Positions 7,386 through 14,909 of a stretch of 61,359 bases of DNA are shown one piece after another; positions within the stretch are counted from its first letter, which is position 1; each line of letters opens with the position of its first letter. Under the pieces are notes generated by a model, which was not told the DNA's origin, did not search any database, and worked only from the letters and a program-made list of their open reading frames with translations. The position numbers were made by a program, and so were the translations under genes. Source of the DNA: Pseudomonas juntendi (GTDB lineage Bacteria > Pseudomonadota > Gammaproteobacteria > Pseudomonadales > Pseudomonadaceae); contig NZ_BLJG01000013.1 in the NCBI RefSeq assembly GCF_009932375.1, positions 1 to 61,359 on the forward strand, given 5' to 3'.

Positions 7386-7416
7386 GATTATCACTGCATA
7401 GCTTACAACTCTGCCT
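7386..7416. other. attR of the serine-integrase element
   Basis: Right junction. Element arm GATTATCACTGCATA (7386-7400), then 14 nt, then CT (7415-7416) within GCCT (7413-7416), after which the deacetylase frame resumes. Paired with 359-391 it gives a reconstructed attP of 15-bp arm, 14 bp, CT, 14 bp, 15-bp arm. CT is therefore the best candidate for the 2-bp crossover. Confidence 0.8.
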
Positions 7417-8248
7417 GCTGCACGACCACCTGGTCGACAGTGGGCTGACCACCGACCAGGCCTTGCTGCGCCCAGACATCTGCCCCAACGATATCCTCGC
7501 CCTGGCCCACGACCGCGACTACATCGCACGCTACATGAATGGCGAGCTGTCCCGCGAAGACCAGCGTCGCCTCGGCCTGCCCTGGAGCGAAGCCTTGGCC
7601 CGGCGCACCGTACGGGCAGTGGGCGGCTCGCTGCTGACGGCCGAACTGGCGCTGCAGCATGGCGTTGCCTGCCACCTGGCCGGTGGCACCCACCATGCCC
7701 ACTACGACCACCCTGCCGGCTTCTGCATCTTCAATGACCTGGCAGTGATCAGCCGTTACCTGCTGGAGGCCGGCCGCGTCCAGCGGGTGCTGATCTTCGA
7801 TTGCGACGTGCACCAGGGCGACGGCACCGCACGCATCCTGCACGATACCCCGGAGGCCATCACGGTCTCGCTGCACTGCGAACAGAACTTCCCGGCACGC
7901 AAGGCCCACAGCGATTGGGACATTCCCCTGCCGCGGGGCATGGGCGATACCGCCTATCTGAACGTGGTGGACGACACCCTCAACTACCTGCTGCCGCTGT
8001 ATCAACCCGACCTGGTGCTGTACGACGCCGGCGTCGATGTGCACAAGGACGACGCGCTGGGCTACCTGCAACTGACGGACGCCGGCGTGGCCGCCCGCGA
8101 CGAGGCCGTGCTGCGCCACTGCCTGGGCCGCGATATTGCGGTAATGGGTGTGATCGGCGGCGGCTACAGCAAGGATCGGGTGGCCTTGGCCAAACGCCAC
8201 GGCATCCTTCACCACAGCGCAGCGCGTGTCATCGGTTGTTCACAATGA
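7417..8248 (+). pseudogene. Histone deacetylase family gene, 3' fragment
   Basis: Residues 28-304 of the interrupted deacetylase. It contains the family's catalytic features: GGTHHAHYDHPAGFCIFND (His/Asp relay), DCDVHQGDGTA (metal ligands), YDAGVDVHKDD (metal ligand) and GGGYS. The frame stays open leftward into the element as far as 7199, antisense to the integrase, but no start with a ribosome site is visible at the junction. A chimeric product is possible in principle and unsupported. Uninterrupted relatives act on acetylated polyamines or lysine-like substrates. Confidence 0.92.
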
Positions 8249-8261
8249 CTGTGGAACCGCT

Positions 8262-8270
8262 TGTGGATAA
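8262..8270 (-). promoter_or_regulatory. DnaA-box match (first of four in 2.1 kb)
   Basis: Exact TTATCCACA on the minus strand between the deacetylase and flavoprotein genes. The same 9-mer occurs on the plus strand at 8794-8802 and 8852-8860 inside the flavoprotein gene and at 10315-10323 inside rhlE. A role in DnaA titration or regulation is speculative. Confidence 0.35.
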
Positions 8271-8396
8271 CCTGCGGGAAAGCCGCTGCAGGCCTTGACC
8301 AGCAAGGCCTGTAGAACACTGGTTGTTTTTTGACCAGTGCTTCCGGGGGCAGCGCTGCGCTAGAATGCGCCTCTTTTCCACAGCCTGCTGCCCACC

Positions 8397-9638
8397 ATGC
8401 CCGATTTCAACCCCGCATCGCCTCCCCTTGCTGTCGTCATCGGTGGCGGCCCCGCCGGCCTGATGGCCGCTGAAGCCCTGGCCCAGGCAGGCTTGGCGGT
8501 CGAGGTGTTCGATGCCATGCCTTCGGTGGGCCGCAAGTTCCTGCTGGCCGGTGTCGGCGGCATGAACATCACCCATTCCGAGCCTTACCCCGCGTTCGTG
8601 GCCCGTTATGCCGAACGCCAAGGTGAAATCGGCACGCTGCTGGGCGAGTTCGACGCGGATGCTTTGCGCCAGTGGATTCACGGCCTGGGCATCGAGACCT
8701 TCGTCGGCACATCAGGTCGGGTATTCCCCATCGACATGAAAGCCGCCCCGTTACTGCGCGCCTGGCTCAAGCGCCTGCGCGACAGCGGGGTAGTTATCCA
8801 CACCCGCCATCGCTGGCTGGGCTGGAACGCCGAGGGGGCCTTGCGGATCGCTTATCCACAGGGCGAGCGCCTGGTCAACGCCGCTGTGTTGGTGTTGGCG
8901 CTGGGTGGCGGCAGTTGGGCGCGCCTGGGTTCCGACGGCAGCTGGCAAGCGCTGCTGGCCGAACGGGCTGTGGATATCTCGCCCCTGCAACCGAGCAACT
9001 GCGGTTTCGAGGTGGCCGGCTGGAGCGCGCTGTTGAAAGACAAGTTCGCCGGCGCGCCGCTGAAGAACATTGCCCTCAGCGTGCCTGGCAGTGCACCGCG
9101 CAAAGGTGAGTTCATCCTCACCGCGCAAGGTGTGGAAGGCAGCCTGGTGTATGCCTGGTCGGCGCCGGTGCGTGAGGCCATCAACCGCGATGGCCGGGGC
9201 GTGTTGTTGCTTGACCTGTTGCCGGACAAGCCTGTGGACAAGATTGCCCAGGCACTGGCCAGGCCACGGGGCTCGCGCTCCATGGCCAAGCACCTGCACA
9301 GCCAGCTGGGTATCGATGGGGTAAAAGCCGCACTGTTGCGCGAGCTGACCGACCCTGCAACCTTTGCCAGCCCTGAAGCGTTGGCGCAGGCGATAAAGGC
9401 CCTGCCAATCACCCTGGTGCGCGCGCGACCGCTGGATGAAGCGATCAGCAGCGCCGGCGGTGTCCGTTTCGAGGGGCTGGATGCAGGGCTGATGCTCAAA
9501 GGCATGCCGGGGGTGTTCTGTGCCGGCGAGATGCTGGACTGGGAGGCACCGACCGGGGGCTACCTGCTCACCGCATGCTTTGCCAGCGGGCAGCACGCCG
9601 GGCGGGCTGCTGCACAATGGCTCAAATCCCAGGGCTGA
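8397..9638 (+). CDS. TIGR03862-type flavoprotein (BaiN/RdsA-like oxidoreductase)
   Basis: A 413-residue FAD-dependent protein of the BaiN/RdsA (HI0933-like) superfamily. A Rossmann dinucleotide-binding motif lies at the N-terminus (AVVIGGGPAGLMAAEALAQA), followed by VGRKFLLAGVGGMNITHSE, characteristic of this family. The FAD-binding C-terminal signature is GVFCAGEMLDWEAPTGGYLL. The ATG at 8397 is the first start in frame; no strong ribosome site is visible. The substrate is unknown. It converges with rhlE, from which it is separated by 27 bp. Confidence 0.92.
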   Translation: MPDFNPASPPLAVVIGGGPAGLMAAEALAQAGLAVEVFDAMPSVGRKFLLAGVGGMNITHSEPYPAFVARYAERQGEIGTLLGEFDADALRQWIHGLGIETFVGTSGRVFPIDMKAAPLLRAWLKRLRDSGVVIHTRHRWLGWNAEGALRIAYPQGERLVNAAVLVLALGGGSWARLGSDGSWQALLAERAVDISPLQPSNCGFEVAGWSALLKDKFAGAPLKNIALSVPGSAPRKGEFILTAQGVEGSLVYAWSAPVREAINRDGRGVLLLDLLPDKPVDKIAQALARPRGSRSMAKHLHSQLGIDGVKAALLRELTDPATFASPEALAQAIKALPITLVRARPLDEAISSAGGVRFEGLDAGLMLKGMPGVFCAGEMLDWEAPTGGYLLTACFASGQHAGRAAAQWLKSQG

Positions 9639-9665
9639 CACCGCCCCAGTGTGGGCGCCGCGAGG

Positions 9666-10997
9666 CTACGATTTGCGCTTGCGCGGCCCGCCATTGAAGC
9701 TAGGTACCTTGCGCACCGCCTTCACTGCAGGCTCGGCATTGCCCCCCTCGGTGCTGTCCATCCAGCGCCCCAAGCCACGCTTGGCGCTGTTCTCTTTCGG
9801 CTTTTTGGGCTTCTTCGGCTTCTTGATCACCTGGCCACTGGCGTCGGTCATCGGCACCCGGTGATCCGGAATGAAGTCCGGTTCTTCATGACGCGGCAGG
9901 GTCTGGCGGGTCAGCACCTCAATCGCCGCCAGCAGCTGCACTTCATCGGCGCACACCAGCGAAATCGCCTCGCCCTTGTTGCCCGCCCGCCCGGTGCGGC
10001 CGATACGGTGCACGTAGTCCTCGGCAACGATGGGCAGGTCCAGGTTGACCACCAGCGGCAAATCGTCGATATCCAGGCCACGGGCAGCCACGTCGGTTGC
10101 CACCAGCACCTGGATTTCCCGGGCCTTGAAGCTGTCCAGCGCGCGCTGGCGGGTCGCCTGCGGGCGGTCACCGTGGATACCATCGGCATTCACACCCTCG
10201 GCCAGCAAGCGCGCCACCAACTGGTCGACGCCGTTGCGGGTCTTGGCGAACACCAGCACCTGCTTCCAGCGCTGCTTGCGCATCAGGTGGCAGAACAGGT
10301 CTTCCTTGCGCTTTTTATCCACAGGTACCAGCCACTGCTTGACGCTGGCGGCAGCGGCATTGCGTGGGCTGACTTCGATACTCAGCGGGTCATTCAGGGC
10401 CAGCCCTGCCAGCATGCGGATCTGCTCGGAGAACGTGGCGGAAAACAGCAAAGTCTGGCGCTTGCGTGGCAACGCGGCATAGACCGATTGCAGCTCTTCG
10501 GCAAAGCCCAGGTCGAGCATGCGGTCGGCTTCGTCCAGCACCAGGGTCTGTACCTGGTTGAACTTGACCGCGTTCTGCCGGAACAGGTCGAGCAGCCGGC
10601 CAGGGGTGGCGACCAGCAGGTCGACGCCACGGCGCAGACGCATCATCTGCGGGTTGATGCTGACCCCGCCGTACACCGCATAGGTGCTCAACGGCAGGTT
10701 CTCGGCGTACTCGCGCACGTTGTTGTGCACCTGCTCGGCCAGCTCTCGGGTCGGCACCAGCACCAGGGCACGGATCGAGTTGCTGGCCACTTTCTCGCCT
10801 TCCAGGGCCAGGCGCTGCAGTACCGGCAGGGCAAAGCCTGCCGTTTTTCCGGTGCCGGTCTGGGCCGCGGCCATTAGGTCGCGGCCGGCCAGCACGGCGG
10901 GAATGGCCTTGGCCTGCACCGGGGTTGGGGTGGTGTAGGCCAGCTGCTGCAAGGTGCGCAGCAGCGGTTCGATCAGGCCGAGTTGGGCGAAATTCAT
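9666..10997 (-). CDS. rhlE: DEAD-box ATP-dependent RNA helicase RhlE
   Basis: A 443-residue RhlE-type helicase for RNA remodelling, with a complete motif set: AQTGTGKT (motif I), PTRELAEQ (Ia), VDEAD-equivalent LDEADRMLD (II), SATF (III), ARGLDIDDLPLV (V) and HRIGRTGRAG (VI). The C-terminal tail is short and very basic (KKPKKPKKPKE, GGPRKRKS), as usual for Pseudomonas RhlE. Transcribed leftward and convergent with the flavoprotein gene. Length and motifs are complete. Confidence 0.94.
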   Translation of the reverse strand: MNFAQLGLIEPLLRTLQQLAYTTPTPVQAKAIPAVLAGRDLMAAAQTGTGKTAGFALPVLQRLALEGEKVASNSIRALVLVPTRELAEQVHNNVREYAENLPLSTYAVYGGVSINPQMMRLRRGVDLLVATPGRLLDLFRQNAVKFNQVQTLVLDEADRMLDLGFAEELQSVYAALPRKRQTLLFSATFSEQIRMLAGLALNDPLSIEVSPRNAAAASVKQWLVPVDKKRKEDLFCHLMRKQRWKQVLVFAKTRNGVDQLVARLLAEGVNADGIHGDRPQATRQRALDSFKAREIQVLVATDVAARGLDIDDLPLVVNLDLPIVAEDYVHRIGRTGRAGNKGEAISLVCADEVQLLAAIEVLTRQTLPRHEEPDFIPDHRVPMTDASGQVIKKPKKPKKPKENSAKRGLGRWMDSTEGGNAEPAVKAVRKVPSFNGGPRKRKS

Positions 10998-11051
10998 GGC
11001 AATACCGTCAGGGGTTCAGCGAAGCCGGCAAGTTTACCGCATCGCCCCTGC

Positions 11052-11972
11052 CTACTTGCAGATTTCGCCTTTCAACGGCAACACGGGTTTGGCAGGCTTG
11101 CGCCACTGCGGCAGGCCGATCAGCACCACTGCGCCAATGATCACCGCCATCGCCACGCACTCTTCGGCACCGATCTGTTCACCGGCAAACAGGATCCCCA
11201 GCAGCACCGCCACGGCCGGGTTGACGTAGGCATAGCTGGTGGCAGCTGCCGGGCGCACGTGCTTGAGCAGGTACATATAGGCGCTGAAGGCCAGGATAGA
11301 GCCGAAGAACACCAGGTAGGCCAACGCGCCCCAGCCGGCAGCGCTTGGTACCTGGGTCATGCGCTCGCCCGACAGCAGGCTGCCCAACAACAGCACTGCG
11401 CCACCCACCAGCATTTCGGCGGCACTGGCCATTGGCCCCTGTGGCAGGGGCAGGCTTTTGCTCCACACCGAACCGAATGCCCACGAGGCCGCGGCAAAAA
11501 TGATCAGCGCTGCGCCAATCGGGCTCGCCTGCAGGTTGGACCCCAGGTTCAACAGGGCGATACCCAACAGCCCAAGGGCAATGCCTGCCCACTCCAGTTT
11601 CGAGTTGCGGTGCCCGAACAGCAGGCCGAACAGCAAGGTGAACAGCGGCACCGTCGCCACCGCCAGGGCCGCCACCCCCGAGGCCACGCCGGCGTGTTCG
11701 GCCACCGTTACCCCGCCGTTACCGCAACTTAGCAGCAGAAAGCCGATTGCCCCGGCAGCCCGCCATTGCGGCCACGTGGGTGCCGGCGCACCGCGCCAGC
11801 GCAGAAAACCGTACAGCAGGCTACCCGCGATCAGGAAACGCACACCGGCCATGAGCATCGGTGGCCAGCTCTCGACGCCAATGCGGATGAACAGGTAGGT
11901 GGAGCCCCAGACCAGGTACAGCGCCAGGAAGGCGCCGATGAGCAACCAGGGAATGCGACGGGAGGCAGGCAT
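11052..11972 (-). CDS. yedA: EamA/DMT family transporter (YedA-like)
   Basis: A 306-residue inner-membrane transporter with about ten hydrophobic segments forming two EamA repeats. The start LYLVWGSTYLFIRIGVESWP closely resembles E. coli YedA, as do TVAEHAGVASG and ATSYAYVNPAVAVLLG. I chose the ATG at 11972 because the open frame upstream of it (to 12179) is arginine- and cysteine-rich and not membrane-like. The substrate is unknown; relatives export small metabolites or amino acids. Confidence 0.88.
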   Translation of the reverse strand: MPASRRIPWLLIGAFLALYLVWGSTYLFIRIGVESWPPMLMAGVRFLIAGSLLYGFLRWRGAPAPTWPQWRAAGAIGFLLLSCGNGGVTVAEHAGVASGVAALAVATVPLFTLLFGLLFGHRNSKLEWAGIALGLLGIALLNLGSNLQASPIGAALIIFAAASWAFGSVWSKSLPLPQGPMASAAEMLVGGAVLLLGSLLSGERMTQVPSAAGWGALAYLVFFGSILAFSAYMYLLKHVRPAAATSYAYVNPAVAVLLGILFAGEQIGAEECVAMAVIIGAVVLIGLPQWRKPAKPVLPLKGEICK

Positions 11973-12118
11973 TGGAACACTCGAAATCCGTTTACGGGTG
12001 AACAGTCTAGGGGCCTGCCTGAGCGAACAGAAGTTACAGAATGGCTTGAAATGAGCGGCACACTTTCGGTGCGTTCGGTTTGAAGCGGGCGCCGCTTGAA
12101 GCGAGCGCCGAACACGCC

Positions 12119-12724
12119 TCAAGCATACTTGACCAGCGCCTCGCGCAGCTTGGCTGCCGGTGTTTTCTGCAACCGGCACAGCAGGCCATGCGAGAGCTGC
12201 TGCACACCATGTTGTTCTCGCAACACGCCGGCCAGGTGCTGCATCAGGTTGGCGGCCATTTCGGCATCGGCCATGGCCCGGTGCGCAGTACCGGTGTTCG
12301 GCAGCCCCGCCCAGCGGGTCAGGGTGCCCAGCTTGTGGTTCGGCGCTGCCGGCAACAGGCGCCGCGACAACAACAGCGAACAGGCAAATGACTGGCTGCG
12401 GCTGCGGCCGATGCGCGCCAGCTCGTAGTCCCAGAACTTCTGGTCGAACGCGGCGTTGTGCGCCAATAGCGGGGTTTCACCCACAAACTCGGCCACCTCG
12501 TTCATGACCTTGTCGACCGGCGGCGCACTGCGCAGCATCGCCGTGGTGATGCCGGTCAGCCCGGCCACGAATGCGGGTACCGGCACACCGGCGTTCATCA
12601 GGCTCTGGTAGCGCTCGACAATACGCCCGCCTTCCAGCATGACCACCGCCACTTCGGTGGCGCGGCAGCCGGCACCTGGGGAAATGCCGGTGGTTTCAAA
12701 GTCGATGACAGCGATACGTTCCAC
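12119..12724 (-). CDS. DnaQ-like 3'-5' exonuclease (DEDDh)
   Basis: A 201-residue exonuclease-domain protein like the polymerase III epsilon subunit. Exo I is VIDFETTGISPG, the central motif is LLAHNAAFDQKFW, and the late motif is TAHRAMADAEMAA (HxxxxD). It starts with GTG at 12724 after GAGG at 6-nt spacing. It lacks the C-terminal alpha-binding region of true epsilon, so it is more likely a stand-alone exonuclease. Its start is 8 nt beyond the stop of the NYN gene, so the two probably share a transcript. Confidence 0.88.
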   Translation of the reverse strand: MERIAVIDFETTGISPGAGCRATEVAVVMLEGGRIVERYQSLMNAGVPVPAFVAGLTGITTAMLRSAPPVDKVMNEVAEFVGETPLLAHNAAFDQKFWDYELARIGRSRSQSFACSLLLSRRLLPAAPNHKLGTLTRWAGLPNTGTAHRAMADAEMAANLMQHLAGVLREQHGVQQLSHGLLCRLQKTPAAKLREALVKYA

Positions 12725-12732
12725 GAATGACC

Positions 12733-13212
12733 TCAGTGCTTGAGCAACAACTTACCCTCGATGGGTACGTAGCGGCTGGCGGCACGGATCAGTGACAGCG
12801 CCGTCAGCCCGGGCACACCATACACCACCGCCTCGGTGCCGTGGCGCTGGATCACCCGCTCCAGCAGCAGGTCGAAATCGCCGTCACCCGAGGCCAGCAC
12901 CACTTGGTCGACCCGGCTGGCGGCGTCGATCACATCCAGGGTAATGCCCACGTCCCAGTCGCCCTTGGCCGAGCCGTCGCTGCGCTGGATGAAGGGTTTG
13001 AGGCGCACGTCGAAACCAAGGTTGCGCAAGATCTGCTGGAACTGTTGCTGCTTGCTGTCGCCGCGGTCGATGGCATACGCCACGGCCTCGACGATCTGCC
13101 CTTCACGGCAGACATCGGCCCACAGGGCAGTGTAGTTGAAATGGCAACCATGGGCTTGGCGCACGGTGTAGTAGAGGTTCTGCACATCGGCGAACAGCGC
13201 GATCTTTTTCAC
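12733..13212 (-). CDS. NYN/PIN-like domain protein (LabA family)
   Basis: A 159-residue NYN-domain protein, a PIN-like nuclease fold likely acting on RNA. Acidic active-site positions lie in KKIALFADVQNLYYTVRQAH, GDWDVGITLDVID and VVLASGDGDFDLLLE. I chose the GTG at 13212 because GAGG lies 7 nt upstream and the domain begins right there; the open frame extends to 13434 but reads as low-complexity shadow. Followed closely by the exonuclease gene. Confidence 0.88.
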   Translation of the reverse strand: MKKIALFADVQNLYYTVRQAHGCHFNYTALWADVCREGQIVEAVAYAIDRGDSKQQQFQQILRNLGFDVRLKPFIQRSDGSAKGDWDVGITLDVIDAASRVDQVVLASGDGDFDLLLERVIQRHGTEAVVYGVPGLTALSLIRAASRYVPIEGKLLLKH

Positions 13213-13288
13213 CTGGGAACCTCGTGTCTGGCCTGGAATACCGGGGCCGCTGCGCAGCCCCGGAAATGCCAGCAGTATGCCAGACCTG

Positions 13289-14038
13289 TCAGACGTAGGA
13301 GTCGTCGTCCGAGAAGAACCCACCATCATCGCTGCTGTAGTCGGTGTCGGCGTAACCACCCCGGTCGCTGCCCCAGCCACCGTTGTCGGCCACTTGCTGC
13401 TGCCCGCCCTGGTCATCCCAGCCACCGCTGTCACTGGCCGGCGCAGGCTCTTCCTTGATCACCTCGACCACCTCTTCGGGCTGGGAGTTGTGGTTGAACA
13501 GGCTGCTGATACCTTGCGCCAGCAATACACCACCGGCCACACCGGCGGCGGTCTGCATGGCCCCACCGAGGAAGCTGCTGGCACCACTGCGTGCCGGCGC
13601 AGCGCCCACGCCAGGCTGCTGTGCCGGCGGTTGCGCGTAGGCCGGTGCCGCCGGCTCACGCCAGCCGCCAGCCGGTGCCGCCGCAGGCGCTGGCCGCTGT
13701 GGCTGCACCGGCGGCGCTGCAGTGCGCCCGCCCGTACCAAAAATGCTGGACAGGAAACCGCCACCGCCAGCGCTGGGCGCACTGTTGCCGCCCTGGGCCG
13801 CCTGGGCACGGGCCTGTTCCAGCTCGGCCTGCAGTTGCTTGTTCTGCTCGTCGAGGCGCTTGAGCGCCGCTTCCTGCACCAGGATCGCCTGGGCCATGTA
13901 GTAAGGTGCCGCCGGCTGCTGGCGCAGGTGCTGCTCGATGCAGGCCTGGGCCTGCGGGTCGCGCGGCTGGCTGGGGTCTTCGGCTTGCTTGAGACGGCCG
14001 AACAGGCCGTCGATCAGGGTTTGTTCTTCAGTGTTCAT
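13289..14038 (-). CDS. DUF2076 domain protein
   Basis: A 249-residue protein of the DUF2076 family. The N-terminal part (NTEEQTLIDGLFGRLKQAE, then PYYMAQAILVQEAALKRL) is the conserved region, followed by a coiled-coil stretch and a Pro/Ala/Gly-rich centre. The hydrophobic glycine-rich segment GGAMQTAAGVAGGVLLAQGI comes next, then an acidic Asp/Ser/Gly-rich tail (SSDDGGFFSDDDS). Ribosome site GAGG lies 7 nt before the ATG. Function unknown. Confidence 0.85.
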   Translation of the reverse strand: MNTEEQTLIDGLFGRLKQAEDPSQPRDPQAQACIEQHLRQQPAAPYYMAQAILVQEAALKRLDEQNKQLQAELEQARAQAAQGGNSAPSAGGGGFLSSIFGTGGRTAAPPVQPQRPAPAAAPAGGWREPAAPAYAQPPAQQPGVGAAPARSGASSFLGGAMQTAAGVAGGVLLAQGISSLFNHNSQPEEVVEVIKEEPAPASDSGGWDDQGGQQQVADNGGWGSDRGGYADTDYSSDDGGFFSDDDSYV

Positions 14039-14204
14039 GGGGCGACCTCATGGGTAGCGGGACAACGGACAACCTCAAAGATGGGGCGTTGCGCCGCGCG
14101 ATTCAATCGCTGCAAGGGTGAAACATTTTTCAGCAAGTGACAGCGCCACGCCTGCTTTGGGCTAAAGTGATGCACCTGTTTTTACTGCCATGCGATATAG
14201 CCCG

Positions 14205-14861
14205 ATGAATCCGCTGAGCGTTCTGCGCGACTCCCTGTACTTTCTCCGCCGCCACCTGCCGAACATCATCCAGCTGTGCCTGCCGCTGGTCGTGCTGGAG
14301 GCCCTGCTCACCCAACTGCTGTACCGGCAACTGGGCGACCAGGCATCGCCCGCCTACGGCATGCTGATCAGCCTGCTGTGCTATCCGCTGTACAGCGCCG
14401 CCCTGATCCTGTACCTGGACACCCGTAGCCAGGGCCAGGACATCGCCAAGCGCGACCTCTTCGCCCGCGCCTTGCAGCTGTGGCCGCAACTGGCCCTGCT
14501 GATCCTGATCAGCTCGCTGCTGATCATGGCGGGCCTGGCCCTGTTCGTCTTCCCGGGCGTGTGGATCATGATCAACCTGGTGTTCGCCGAGTACCTGCTG
14601 GTACTGCGTGGCCGGCCGGTGGTGCAGGCGATGCGCGACAGCGCCAGCATGACCACCGGGCATTTCATGCGCATCATGGTTTGCGTGGTCGCGGTGCTGG
14701 CCCCGATCTGGCTGATCGACGGCTTGCTGCTCATGGCGTTCCCCGAGCCATCGCCGGCCATGGAGCTGGCCATGGACAGCCTCAGCGGCTTCCTGCAGCT
14801 GTTCAGCACCGTGGTGCTCTACCGGCTGTTCATGTTGCTGGAAGAAAAAGCCGGCGCCTGA
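14205..14861 (+). CDS. YciC-like integral membrane protein
   Basis: A 218-residue inner-membrane protein with about six hydrophobic segments (for example NIIQLCLPLVVLEALLTQLL and FVFPGVWIMINLVFAEYLLV), matching the YciC/UPF0259 family. I chose ATG 14205 (MNPLSVLRDSLYFLRR); ATG 14190 adds five residues. Neither has a strong Shine-Dalgarno. Function unknown. Its end is 48 bp from the convergent hrpB. Confidence 0.85.
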   Translation: MNPLSVLRDSLYFLRRHLPNIIQLCLPLVVLEALLTQLLYRQLGDQASPAYGMLISLLCYPLYSAALILYLDTRSQGQDIAKRDLFARALQLWPQLALLILISSLLIMAGLALFVFPGVWIMINLVFAEYLLVLRGRPVVQAMRDSASMTTGHFMRIMVCVVAVLAPIWLIDGLLLMAFPEPSPAMELAMDSLSGFLQLFSTVVLYRLFMLLEEKAGA

Positions 14862-14909
14862 GGGCGCCCTCCCGGTCGCCTGCCAGCGCGCAGGGGCACC
14901 GCGCCGCCT

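Larger units (their letters stand above)
363..7416. mobile_element. Serine-integrase mobile element inserted in a deacetylase gene
   Basis: A 7054-bp insertion, exact to within the 4-bp GCCT overlap. Evidence is threefold: the deacetylase frame is restored when it is removed; it encodes a large serine integrase starting 47 bp from its right end; and its ends form a 60-bp quasi-symmetric attP. Base composition is visibly less GC-rich than the flanks. Gene order left to right, all leftward: small serine recombinase, a possible small gene, a 513-aa HNH-like protein, two RHH-like proteins, two orphans, a Zn-ribbon protein and the integrase. I saw no phage structural, conjugation, replication or resistance genes. 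It could be an integrative element needing a helper, or a satellite. Confidence 0.88.

Noticed and set aside
7199..7416. Possible in-frame N-terminal extension making a chimeric deacetylase across attR
   Set aside because: The frame is antisense to the integrase and lacks a start with a ribosome site; open only by chance.
12733..13434. Longer form of the NYN protein
   Set aside because: The extra N-terminal 74 residues are Thr/Gly/Ser-rich shadow of the DUF2076 gene region; GTG 13212 has a good ribosome site and begins the domain.
13277..14140. 287-codon rightward frame over the DUF2076 gene
   Set aside because: Antisense shadow; the minus-strand gene has family motifs and a ribosome site.
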